From positions 101,313 through 165,312 of the forward strand of contig QLTU01000002.1 in assembly GCA_003268905.1 (NCBI GenBank): a stretch of DNA of 64,000 bases, given 5' to 3'. Made by a program: the position numbers and the translations under genes. Below, piece after piece: positions 43,220 to 51,285 of the stretch (positions are counted from its first letter, which is position 1; each line of letters begins with the position of its first letter). The DNA comes from Acidovorax defluvii. Its GTDB lineage: Bacteria > Pseudomonadota > Gammaproteobacteria > Burkholderiales > Burkholderiaceae_C. The notes under the pieces were generated by a model. That model was given only the letters and a program-made list of their open reading frames with translations. It was not told the DNA's origin and did not search any database.

Positions 43220-45951
43220 CAAAGCAGAGGAACGATCCGACTGGTTACAGTACCGGTCTTCGGGGTCTTGACCTCGATAACTATTGAATCGCCAACGGCG
43301 CAGTCCTTTAGCGATGCCGCCCACGGGAATGGATCCAGAGTGTTGGGAATCACCGCCTTACTACCCGCAGCTACGCCACAAGAGAGGCTGTTAGGAGTTT
43401 GATCCACTGCCGTAACAGTGATCTCGCTGCCGGTGGGCATACTGTTGCCATTGACATCGGCAACAACAAAGGAGACACCGGCAGGGGTCGCCGCTGTGGG
43501 GGTGATCACTGCAGCGCTGGTAGCAAAGATGATGATGTGCTGTTGACGCACATCCGCGGCCCCCCAGACCCCGTCACCACTGGCGGGGGTAGTCCCCGTA
43601 CGCGGCACCGAAAACTCAGCATTGTTGTCGAAAGCACTGTTCTCGTTGTCATCACGGAAAGCGGTGCCCAGATCGCTAAAGGTTTCACCAGAGTCATGTA
43701 CGTTGTTGAAGTTGCCATCATTGAAATCTTCTTCACCAGCAGCGTAGGCCAGGATGCTGACGCGACCTGCACGTGGGGTGAGAGCTTGTGGACGCGGGTT
43801 CTGGCTGCGAATCTTCACCGTGCATTGCGAGTTGCCTGCCGCACTGGTGCCCGTGGTACAAACCGGCGGAATCATCACACCGCCCTCGGTGACAAAGTTC
43901 ACCGCTGTGCCATCGGGTACCGGGTTGCCCTGGCGGTCGGCCAGAGACATCGTTACCGTCGATTCATCGCCATCCACGTTGAAGCCCTCAATGGCAAACT
44001 TTTCAATGGCCAAGCTGACACGCGCTTGGGCCGGACGGCCCGAGGCAATGGTCAGCACCGCCGAATCGGTCTGAATAGCAGCATCCGAGGCCAAACGCGC
44101 ATTGATCAGCACGTTCGTGGGCACCGTCCCCGAGAACACCGGTACCGACACTTCACCGTTGGAATCGGTGGGTGTGGTGATGGGAGCGATGTTACCCACC
44201 GTACCAAAGGTAGCCTTGTTGGCATCGAGTGCACCCGTCACCGTCTTGAGGGACAGCACGACATCTCGACCGAGGATCGGTTCGCCCTGGGCATTGACCA
44301 GCTTGAACTTGAGCAGCGACTGGGTTGCTCCGCCCGAGTTGGCCAGATAAATGCGGACCGGAGTGGCACTGACAAAACTCATACTGGTGGCGGGAGCTCC
44401 CGATACACTCAAAGTTCTGGAAACCACTGTTGCACCCAGAGTGCTGGCCGAAATCTCCACGGACTTGCCGCTGCAACCTTGGGTGCTTTGGGCGGTACCG
44501 GGAGCATCGGTGGCCGAGTAGCTGACGGTGACCTTGCCTAGGGTATTCGTCGATGCAGAGGCCGGTGAAATCTGACCACAAGTGGCAGTGAAGTTGACCT
44601 GCACCGGTGTGGGAGTGGGCACGCCGTTCAGATTCACCTGTACCGACACCTGGCGGGTACCGTACGCAACAAGAGTGCCAGCACCCACATCCAGATTGTC
44701 CAGGGTGATATTGGCGGTGGCCAGTTGATAACCCACATAGGTTGAAATCGTCTTGTCTATTGTGGGTGGCTGTGAGCCATCGGGATAGGAGGAGATGCTC
44801 CCCGCCTTGTAGCTGTACGTGACCGTCAAGGCGCCTGCGCCACTGGCATTGAGAGACGCCCGGGCGACCTTGATGCTGGCCACCCCAGCAGCGTTGGTCA
44901 GGCCCGAAGCGCCTTCGGGAAACTTTACCTGGGTTTGATCGCCGCCGACGCTGATTAATTGGTTCGCCAACGGTGCACCCGACGGCGATGTCAGCGTAAC
45001 ACTGAGCGTGGTGAAGCCCGACGCGCTAATGGAATTGGTCGCGGCACCGGCACTGTCTTTCAAACCGGGGGCCTTCAACACCGGATCGGCACTGACAGGG
45101 GTACCAGGGGTGTCTGTTACCACTTCGACCGAGATGCTCAGGCTGTCACCTTTGGAGTCGGTGAAGCGCAATGTGGATTTGCCCACCTTGGCTGCATTTA
45201 CGGTAACCACCGTGCCGCTGATGACGGCCATGGCCACGGCAGGATCACTGCTGGTAACCTGATAAGGCTTTGCCCCGCCGCTCAACAGGTAGTTTTGGGC
45301 AGTACCTGCATACAGGGTCACGCTGCTGGGTGCAGTGGTGAAAAATGCAGTCGATGAACCGACAGAAACGTTGAGATTCAACGTGCTACCGTCCATGTCA
45401 CTGACCACTATCGAGGCAGTGCCCCCGATGACACCGGTCAATACGAGGGTACTACCGCTTACGCCCGGCCTCACCACGCCCAAGTCGCTGCTGGTCGCGG
45501 TATAGGGAGGGCGTCCGCCGGTGATGGTGTAGGAAGTCACGTCGCCCTGCGCAATGTTCACGCTTGCAGGCGCCGTTGTGAACAGCGGACGCGTTGGATC
45601 GGTAGCCTCGGTCGAAACGCTGACACCGATAGTGACCACCGTACCTAGGGCATCGATGACCGAGAATACTGCACTGCCTGAGGACAGCGATTGCACAGTA
45701 AGTTTGTTACCGTCAATTTTTGCAGTCCCTACGGCCACGTTGTTGCTGGTCACGCGATAAGGTGCCCTGCCTCCCTCCACTACAAATTCCTGGCTGGTAC
45801 CGGCAAGCATGATTAGCGCCGCAGGTGCAGTTGTGCGCAGAACCGGCGGTGTTGCGCCACTGGACGTTCCCGCCTCTCCTCCTCCACCTCCGCAGGCCAC
45901 CAGTGTGGCAGCGAGCATCAGCATCAATATTTTGAATATCTTATGCATCAT
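43219..45951 (-). CDS. Large Ig-like-domain lipoprotein next to the type IV pilus operon
   Basis: 910 residues. Signal peptide with lipobox LVAC (Cys20) followed by a Gly run. Three tandem repeats of about 80 residues (38-115, 121-200, 203-280) share TTAPA..V....G....Y.ITGG..PY.VTSSD; these look like Ig-like or cadherin-like beta domains. Residues 300-720 hold invasin-type (Big_1) domains, for example SGFTTLSVTLTSPSGAPLAN and SLADRQGNPVPDGTAVNF. Residues 740-780 are rich in Asp/Asn (DFNDGNFNNVHDSGETF, FRDDNENSAFDNN), a likely calcium-binding segment. Only 23 bases separate it from pilQ, so it may be co-transcribed with pilMNOPQ. A surface adhesin or pilus-linked role is inferred, not shown. 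Confidence 0.85.
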   Translation of the reverse strand: MMHKIFKILMLMLAATLVACGGGGGEAGTSSGATPPVLRTTAPAALIMLAGTSQEFVVEGGRAPYRVTSNNVAVGTAKIDGNKLTVQSLSSGSAVFSVIDALGTVVTIGVSVSTEATDPTRPLFTTAPASVNIAQGDVTSYTITGGRPPYTATSSDLGVVRPGVSGSTLVLTGVIGGTASIVVSDMDGSTLNLNVSVGSSTAFFTTAPSSVTLYAGTAQNYLLSGGAKPYQVTSSDPAVAMAVISGTVVTVNAAKVGKSTLRFTDSKGDSLSISVEVVTDTPGTPVSADPVLKAPGLKDSAGAATNSISASGFTTLSVTLTSPSGAPLANQLISVGGDQTQVKFPEGASGLTNAAGVASIKVARASLNASGAGALTVTYSYKAGSISSYPDGSQPPTIDKTISTYVGYQLATANITLDNLDVGAGTLVAYGTRQVSVQVNLNGVPTPTPVQVNFTATCGQISPASASTNTLGKVTVSYSATDAPGTAQSTQGCSGKSVEISASTLGATVVSRTLSVSGAPATSMSFVSATPVRIYLANSGGATQSLLKFKLVNAQGEPILGRDVVLSLKTVTGALDANKATFGTVGNIAPITTPTDSNGEVSVPVFSGTVPTNVLINARLASDAAIQTDSAVLTIASGRPAQARVSLAIEKFAIEGFNVDGDESTVTMSLADRQGNPVPDGTAVNFVTEGGVMIPPVCTTGTSAAGNSQCTVKIRSQNPRPQALTPRAGRVSILAYAAGEEDFNDGNFNNVHDSGETFSDLGTAFRDDNENSAFDNNAEFSVPRTGTTPASGDGVWGAADVRQQHIIIFATSAAVITPTAATPAGVSFVVADVNGNSMPTGSEITVTAVDQTPNSLSCGVAAGSKAVIPNTLDPFPWAASLKDCAVGDSIVIEVKTPKTGTVTSRIVPLL

Positions 45952-45974
45952 CTATCCTATTTACAGTTGAATCA

Positions 45975-48113
45975 TTAGCGATTGGATGCGCGGTCCGAAA
46001 TAACCTTCGGTGTAATAAACACCAGCATCTCTCTCTTCGTGGACTCTTTTGTTCTGCTTTTGAACAAATTACCCACTACTGGAACGTCACCGAGAACTGG
46101 AATTTTGTTTTCTTGATTGGTTTCTTCCATCTCGAAAATGCCACCGATCACCACAGTGCCGCCATTTTCAATCAGTATTTGGGTTTTGATATGCTTGGTA
46201 TCAATAGCTACGCCCTGTGTCGTAGTTTCACCGCGACTATCTTTATTGATGTCCAAATCAAGAATAATATTGCCTTCCGGCGTTATTTGCGGCGTGACCT
46301 CAAGTTTTAGCACGGCCTTCTTGAAAGCCAATGTTGTGGCACCATTAGGGGCCGTTACCGAGTATGGATATTCGGTACCTTGTTCAATCAAAGCCTTGGT
46401 TTGATCGGCAGTGATAATTCGGGGGCTTGACACAATTTTGCCCTTGCCATCTGCCTCCATGGCCGAGAGTTCAAGCGTCAGGAATCTATTGGCGGCAGAG
46501 TTGAATATGGAAAGTGCGAAACTTCCCACGCTGCTGACATTGGACAGGCTTGCGGGCAGATTAACAAAATTTCCGTTTGTGTTTGTCGTTCCGCCTGCGC
46601 CACTCGAGGCAACTGCATCACTGTAGCTGGAGCCAAACACAACGCGGTTATTTCCACTAATACCATAACCCCCATCACCACCACGATTGGCGCGCAAGTC
46701 TGCACCACCCAATCGCACCCCCAAAGATCTGCCAAAGGAATCACGCGCTTCGACAATACGGGCCTCAATCAACACCTGGCGCACGGCCACATCTAGCGTC
46801 AACAGCAATTGACGTACTTCTTCCAGTTTGCTGGGCGTGTCGGTTACAAAAAGCTGGTTCGTGCGGGGTTCAGAAATTGCACTTCCCCGTTCCGTCAAGA
46901 ATCTAGTGGAAGAACTGCTCCCGCCACTTGAGCTGGTTGTTAACTGCGACACCATATCCGCCGCTTTGGCGTAGTTCAGCTGAAAAGCTTGGGTTTTGAG
47001 GGGTTCCAACTTCTGAATGGCCAACGCAGCCTCGAAGTCTTTCTTGGTGCGCGCATCAATTTCGTCCTTGGGGGCAATCCACAACACGCTTCCGGATTTG
47101 CGCATGCCCAAGCCCTTGGCGTCCATGATGATCTGAAGCGCTTGATCCCAAGGAACGTCCTTCAACCGGAGTGTCAGCGCACCCGTCACCGTGTCGGAGG
47201 TCACGATATTGAAATTTGTAAAATCTGCAATCACTTGCAGCAAAGACCTGACTTCAATATTCTGAAAATTCAGCGACAGCTTTTCTCCGCTGTACCCCGG
47301 TCCCTGGGTCAATTTGCTCAAATCCACCTTCTTCTGGCGAATTTCTACGACGAATTGATTATCGCTTTGATAAGCGCTGTGATCCCAGTCTCCAACGGGC
47401 TCTATCACCATGCGCACGCGTTCACCCTGTTGGGACGTGGTCACTATTTGGACAGGCGTGCCAAAGTCCGTCACGTCAAGACGACGGCGCAGTCCTTCCG
47501 GCAAAGATGAACGCAGAAAATCAATGGTCAAACCTTTGCCTTGCCGGCGTAAATCAACACCAACCTGGTTGTTCGCAAGCCCGACAATAATGCGCCCCGA
47601 GCCGTCAGCGCCCCTGCGAAAATCAACATCCTTCAAAGGAAGCGAATCGCTGTTCGCACCCTCTGCAAATACCACAGCAGAAGACTGCTGCGAAGCCGCC
47701 ATGGAGGTCGTCACAGGCACCAAAGAAATGATAAGTGTCTTGCCTTGCACCTCCGCCTGGTAAGACGTTGCCTGCTTAAGGTTCAAAACCAACCGAGACC
47801 GGTCACCGGCTTGCACGATGTTGATGGACTTCAGATTCCCCTGATTCACATCGACGACAGACCGCCCCATTGAGTTGGTGGTGCCGGGAAAATCCAGCGC
47901 GATGCGCGCTGGCGATTGAATTGCGAAGCCGGTGGGAACGGCAGCGAGTGGCTGCGATAGCTCAACACGAACAACTTCTGCACCACCCTGCATCGTGCCA
48001 GTGACCGCCTCAATGGCGCTTTGTGCCATGGCAGCCGTTGCAGCCAACGTTGCCACTATTGCACATACGGCATTTCTGTAGTGGTTCATAATCCAGATAT
48101 TTTTCGTTATCAT
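45975..48113 (-). CDS. pilQ: Type IV pilus secretin PilQ
   Basis: Outer-membrane secretin channel through which the pilus passes. 712 residues. Signal peptide to about residue 30 (TAAMAQ). N-terminal AMIN domains (about 35-260), then STN/N0 (SLNFQNIEVRSLLQVIADFTNFNIV), N1 (PLKTQAFQLNYAKAADM) and the secretin domain with VLIEARIVEARDSFGRSLGVRLGG, EVTPQITPEGNIILDLDI and GGTVVIGGIFEMEE near the C-terminus. Start overlaps pilP by four bases. Confidence 0.96.
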   Translation of the reverse strand: MITKNIWIMNHYRNAVCAIVATLAATAAMAQSAIEAVTGTMQGGAEVVRVELSQPLAAVPTGFAIQSPARIALDFPGTTNSMGRSVVDVNQGNLKSINIVQAGDRSRLVLNLKQATSYQAEVQGKTLIISLVPVTTSMAASQQSSAVVFAEGANSDSLPLKDVDFRRGADGSGRIIVGLANNQVGVDLRRQGKGLTIDFLRSSLPEGLRRRLDVTDFGTPVQIVTTSQQGERVRMVIEPVGDWDHSAYQSDNQFVVEIRQKKVDLSKLTQGPGYSGEKLSLNFQNIEVRSLLQVIADFTNFNIVTSDTVTGALTLRLKDVPWDQALQIIMDAKGLGMRKSGSVLWIAPKDEIDARTKKDFEAALAIQKLEPLKTQAFQLNYAKAADMVSQLTTSSSGGSSSSTRFLTERGSAISEPRTNQLFVTDTPSKLEEVRQLLLTLDVAVRQVLIEARIVEARDSFGRSLGVRLGGADLRANRGGDGGYGISGNNRVVFGSSYSDAVASSGAGGTTNTNGNFVNLPASLSNVSSVGSFALSIFNSAANRFLTLELSAMEADGKGKIVSSPRIITADQTKALIEQGTEYPYSVTAPNGATTLAFKKAVLKLEVTPQITPEGNIILDLDINKDSRGETTTQGVAIDTKHIKTQILIENGGTVVIGGIFEMEETNQENKIPVLGDVPVVGNLFKSRTKESTKREMLVFITPKVISDRASNR

Positions 48114-48652
48114 TTCTTACCCTCCTGCAGGTCAAGCGATGCGGTGCGCTCTATCCAATCTCCAGTGGCGTCTTGCACTATTTCGCGCAACTCAACCGCC
48201 GTTTCAGAGATTTTGGTAATTTTTCCATAATTCTGACCCAGGTAATTGCCCAACCGAACCTGATACAACAGATTGTCAACCTTGAGAAGGGCGGTGGGTG
48301 TTCCTGTCTTGTTGAGACTGCCAACCATTGTCATGGCATCCAGCGGAAAGGCCTCTAAAGGTTCTTTTCTGCGCGCCATTTCCGGAGCAATCAACGAAGC
48401 ATTGGATGCAATCTGGACAGAATCACGTCTCAGAGCTTGTGTCAGCTTGATTTGATTGAACGGTTCGATTCCATTTTCGACGGTATACGCTTGCGGCTGA
48501 AACTGCTTGGGCTCAGTAAGAGGAGTGATGCGTGGTTTGGTTGTGGCACGTTGATCGGCCATCCATTGGCGCAGCTCATCTTCTCCCGTGGGGCCGCAAC
48601 CGGACAAAAACCCAATACAACCAATCAAAACCAGACGACCGACCCACATCAT
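48110..48652 (-). CDS. pilP: Type IV pilus assembly lipoprotein PilP
   Basis: 180 residues. Lipobox FLSGC (Cys19). The disordered middle is followed by the PilP beta-sandwich: PLEAFPLDAMTMVGSL and VRLGNYLGQNYGKITKISETAVELREIVQDATGDWIER. PilP bridges PilNO in the inner membrane to PilQ. Four-base overlaps on both sides. Confidence 0.95.
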   Translation of the reverse strand: MMWVGRLVLIGCIGFLSGCGPTGEDELRQWMADQRATTKPRITPLTEPKQFQPQAYTVENGIEPFNQIKLTQALRRDSVQIASNASLIAPEMARRKEPLEAFPLDAMTMVGSLNKTGTPTALLKVDNLLYQVRLGNYLGQNYGKITKISETAVELREIVQDATGDWIERTASLDLQEGKK

Positions 48653-49317
48653 TTCTTGCCTCCGGCATTCTTTTGCGCCTGAATTTCTTCAGGATCCAGG
48701 TAACGGAAAGTTCTCGCGGTAGCGTCCATAGACAACGTTCCGGACTCCTTTCCACCAGGAGCAATCGAGATATTGTTCAGCGTCACGATGCGAGACAAAT
48801 GTGCAACATCCGACGCAAATGAACCAATGTCATGGTATTTGCCAGTTACCCGAACAGCGATCGGAAGCTCGGCATAATAATCTCTTACAACGATTTGGCC
48901 AGGGCGAAACAGATCGAATTGCAAACTCCGACCTAAGCCGGCCTGGTTGATATCAGACAGCAAGGCAGCCATTTCTGCCTTGCTGGGCAATTGCTTTTCC
49001 AATTGAATAACATATTGCTGAATCTGCTCGCGCTGCTTCTTGAGCGCCTCAAGACTCACCGCCTTCACGAGCTTCTTCGTATAATCCTCACGGAGAACAA
49101 CTTCCTTACCACGCTCAAGTTCGAGCTCTGCCTGGTAATCCGTCAGCTTGACAAACCAGAGAGCTACGGCTACGCCAATTGCGATAAACGCACAGAGCAA
49201 AACTTTCGGCAAGACCGGCCAAAGCGATGGGTCCTTGGTGTCGAGATTCTTAAACTGTCGTTGCAGATTGCTTTGTAACGCAGCGAAATCAATTTTCGGA
49301 GATTGTGTTTTTGCCAT
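48649..49317 (-). CDS. pilO: Type IV pilus alignment protein PilO
   Basis: 222 residues: a cytosolic N-terminus, one membrane helix (about 45-62, VLLCAFIAIGVAVALWFV), a coiled coil (about 75-115) and a ferredoxin-like periplasmic domain with LPSKAEMAALLSDINQAGLG and LPIAVRVTGKYHDIGSFASDVAHL. Pairs with PilN. Three bases after pilN. Confidence 0.95.
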   Translation of the reverse strand: MAKTQSPKIDFAALQSNLQRQFKNLDTKDPSLWPVLPKVLLCAFIAIGVAVALWFVKLTDYQAELELERGKEVVLREDYTKKLVKAVSLEALKKQREQIQQYVIQLEKQLPSKAEMAALLSDINQAGLGRSLQFDLFRPGQIVVRDYYAELPIAVRVTGKYHDIGSFASDVAHLSRIVTLNNISIAPGGKESGTLSMDATARTFRYLDPEEIQAQKNAGGKK

Positions 49318-49319
49318 AG

Positions 49320-49940
49320 TTACTTTCCAGCCGGAGCAGCAACATTCGAGCTGGCGGCGTCCATGGTCTTTTGAGCCTCACTTGCCCGTACAAGCTGAAA
49401 TCTCAAATTGAAAGCGCCCACACGACGCTGATCGCGCGGAGTCAAGGCTACATTGCTGGCGACGATTTCCACCAACTCCGGCTTGGAAAACCAAGGGGTG
49501 TTGTTGGTGAGATTGCGCAACATCTCAGAAACACGCTCGTTGGACTGGGCCATACCTTGCATGGTGATGGTCTGCCCGGCTTGCTTTATGCTGGTGATGT
49601 AAACGCCATCGGGCAATTGCTTGACGAGTTCGTTCAGCAAGTGCACCGGCAAATTGCGGTCAGATTGCAGGTCCTCAACAGCCTTCTGGCGAGCGCGCAA
49701 GGAAGCAATTTCTTCTTCAATGGACGCAATTTCCTTAATCTGATTTTCGAGAACCTTGATTTCACTCTGAAGAAAGCTGTTTTTGCCTTGTTGGTCCGTG
49801 ATCATCACCTGAAACCACCAATAGATGGATCCAGCGATAGCAAGGCCCAACAATAACGACGCGAACATCGTTGCCTGAAACGCCTCACGCCTGCGTTTAC
49901 GCGCAGCCTCCCGGTGCGGGAGCAGATTAATCAATATCAC
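49320..49940 (-). CDS. pilN: Type IV pilus alignment protein PilN
   Basis: 206 residues from a GTG start at 49940, chosen because it gives the family N-terminus ILINLLPHREAARKRRR (the PilM-binding INLLPWR-like motif) and overlaps the pilM stop as GTGA. One membrane helix (about 22-42), a coiled coil and a periplasmic domain with LPDGVYITSIKQAGQTITMQG. An upstream ATG would lie inside pilM. Confidence 0.94.
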   Translation of the reverse strand: MILINLLPHREAARKRRREAFQATMFASLLLGLAIAGSIYWWFQVMITDQQGKNSFLQSEIKVLENQIKEIASIEEEIASLRARQKAVEDLQSDRNLPVHLLNELVKQLPDGVYITSIKQAGQTITMQGMAQSNERVSEMLRNLTNNTPWFSKPELVEIVASNVALTPRDQRRVGAFNLRFQLVRASEAQKTMDAASSNVAAPAGK

Positions 49941-51016
49941 TGCAAAAACCTCCGCATTGCCAAACCGCATGAAGTCAAATACGAAGGGGCTTCACGCACC
50001 ATTTTTTTCAGCCGCACGGAACTTCCAATTTCCATACCATCAAAAGGATTGACCGCACTGCAAGCAAATCCGGTTTGCTGTGTGACGGCTTCCGTCAACC
50101 CGGGGAGCGGCGCCGACCCGCCGGCGAGCATGATGTGGTCGACCCGGTTGTGGGGGGTGCTGGTGAAGAAAAATTGCAACGCACGGCCAATTTCTTGCGC
50201 CATGTTTTCGACAAACGGGCGCAGTACGGACGCTTGGTAGTCTTCAGGAAGGTCACCATTGCGTTTTTTGCTCTCCGCCTCTTCGATGGAAAAGCCGTAT
50301 TGCCGCACGATGAGTTGCGTCAGCTGCGCACCGCCGAAAGCTTGGTCTCGGTCGTACAAGACTTCTTCATTTCGAATGACCTGCATGCTCGTGGTGAGCG
50401 CGCCGACCTCAAACAGAGCGACCAAGGCATCCACCCCTTTATTGGGTAATGCTTCGATCAAGCGCCCTGCAGCCAGCCGTGATGCGTGTGACTCGATGTC
50501 GACAACGACGGGATTGAGACCGGCTGCCTCGGCGAGACCTTGACGGTCTTGCACCTTTTCACGCCGTGAAGCAGCAATCAGCACATCCACGTCGCCTGGC
50601 GCATTTTTGCTAGGCCCAATCACACAGAAGTCCAGACTGACCTCATCCAGCGAAAATGGAATGTATTGATTGGCCTCCGACTCGACTTGCACCTCGAGCT
50701 CCTGCTCCGTCATCCCCCCCGGCAACGTGATCTTTTTGGTGATCACGGCGGACGGTGGTAAGGCCAAGGCAACGTTCTTGGTGCGCGTGCCGCTCTTCTT
50801 GACCAACCTGCGCAACGCTTCGGCGACCTCATCGAATTTTTCGATGTTTCCGTCTGTGATCCATCCGGGCTCCAGCGGTTCGATCGCGCAACGCTCAAGC
50901 ACCAGCCCGCCGGACTTGTCATGCCCCAACTCCACCAGCTTGACGCTGGAGGAACTGATGTCGATACCCAGCAGCGGTGCAGACTGGCGACTAAAAAAGG
51001 ACCCCGTAGAGATCAA
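49937..51016 (-). CDS. pilM: Type IV pilus actin-like protein PilM
   Basis: Cytosolic actin-fold ATP-binding protein that docks on the PilN N-terminus. 359 residues from the TTG at 51016, chosen for the AGGAGA six to seven bases upstream; a TTG eight codons earlier is possible. LLGIDISSSSVKLVEL phosphate loop, QVESEANQYIPFSLDEVSLDF, DIESHASRLAAGRL, DQAFGGAQLTQLIVRQYG and DHIMLAGGSAPLPGL. First gene of pilMNOPQ, divergent from mrcA as is usual. Confidence 0.94.
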   Translation of the reverse strand: MISTGSFFSRQSAPLLGIDISSSSVKLVELGHDKSGGLVLERCAIEPLEPGWITDGNIEKFDEVAEALRRLVKKSGTRTKNVALALPPSAVITKKITLPGGMTEQELEVQVESEANQYIPFSLDEVSLDFCVIGPSKNAPGDVDVLIAASRREKVQDRQGLAEAAGLNPVVVDIESHASRLAAGRLIEALPNKGVDALVALFEVGALTTSMQVIRNEEVLYDRDQAFGGAQLTQLIVRQYGFSIEEAESKKRNGDLPEDYQASVLRPFVENMAQEIGRALQFFFTSTPHNRVDHIMLAGGSAPLPGLTEAVTQQTGFACSAVNPFDGMEIGSSVRLKKMVREAPSYLTSCGLAMRRFLQ

Positions 51017-51253
51017 GATTGGTCTCCTGTAACTTGCCAAAATGACGCAACAAATCTTAACATTTCACATGAATGCTATCAGTAAGGTACTTCACCAGCA
51101 AAGGTTTTCAGGCACGCACAATCTTTCAAACGTTGCCAAAAGCAGACGGTTCGTTGCTTCGCGACACTGCCATTGATGCATTCGTCGGCCGTCCTGGCTG
51201 GCCGATAAGATTGAGGGCGCACCCCCTACAACTGCATCAGTCGCCGCCGTTTT

Positions 51254-51259
51254 TATAAT
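51254..51259 (+). promoter_or_regulatory. Probable -10 box of mrcA
   Basis: A perfect TATAAT 27 bases before the mrcA start, in the 269-base pilM/mrcA divergent spacer. No good -35 hexamer at 16-18 bases upstream, so it is a partial promoter call. No clear promoter toward pilM was recognised in the same spacer. Confidence 0.5.
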
Positions 51260-51285
51260 GGGGGCTCTTTTCCATTCGGAGCGAT

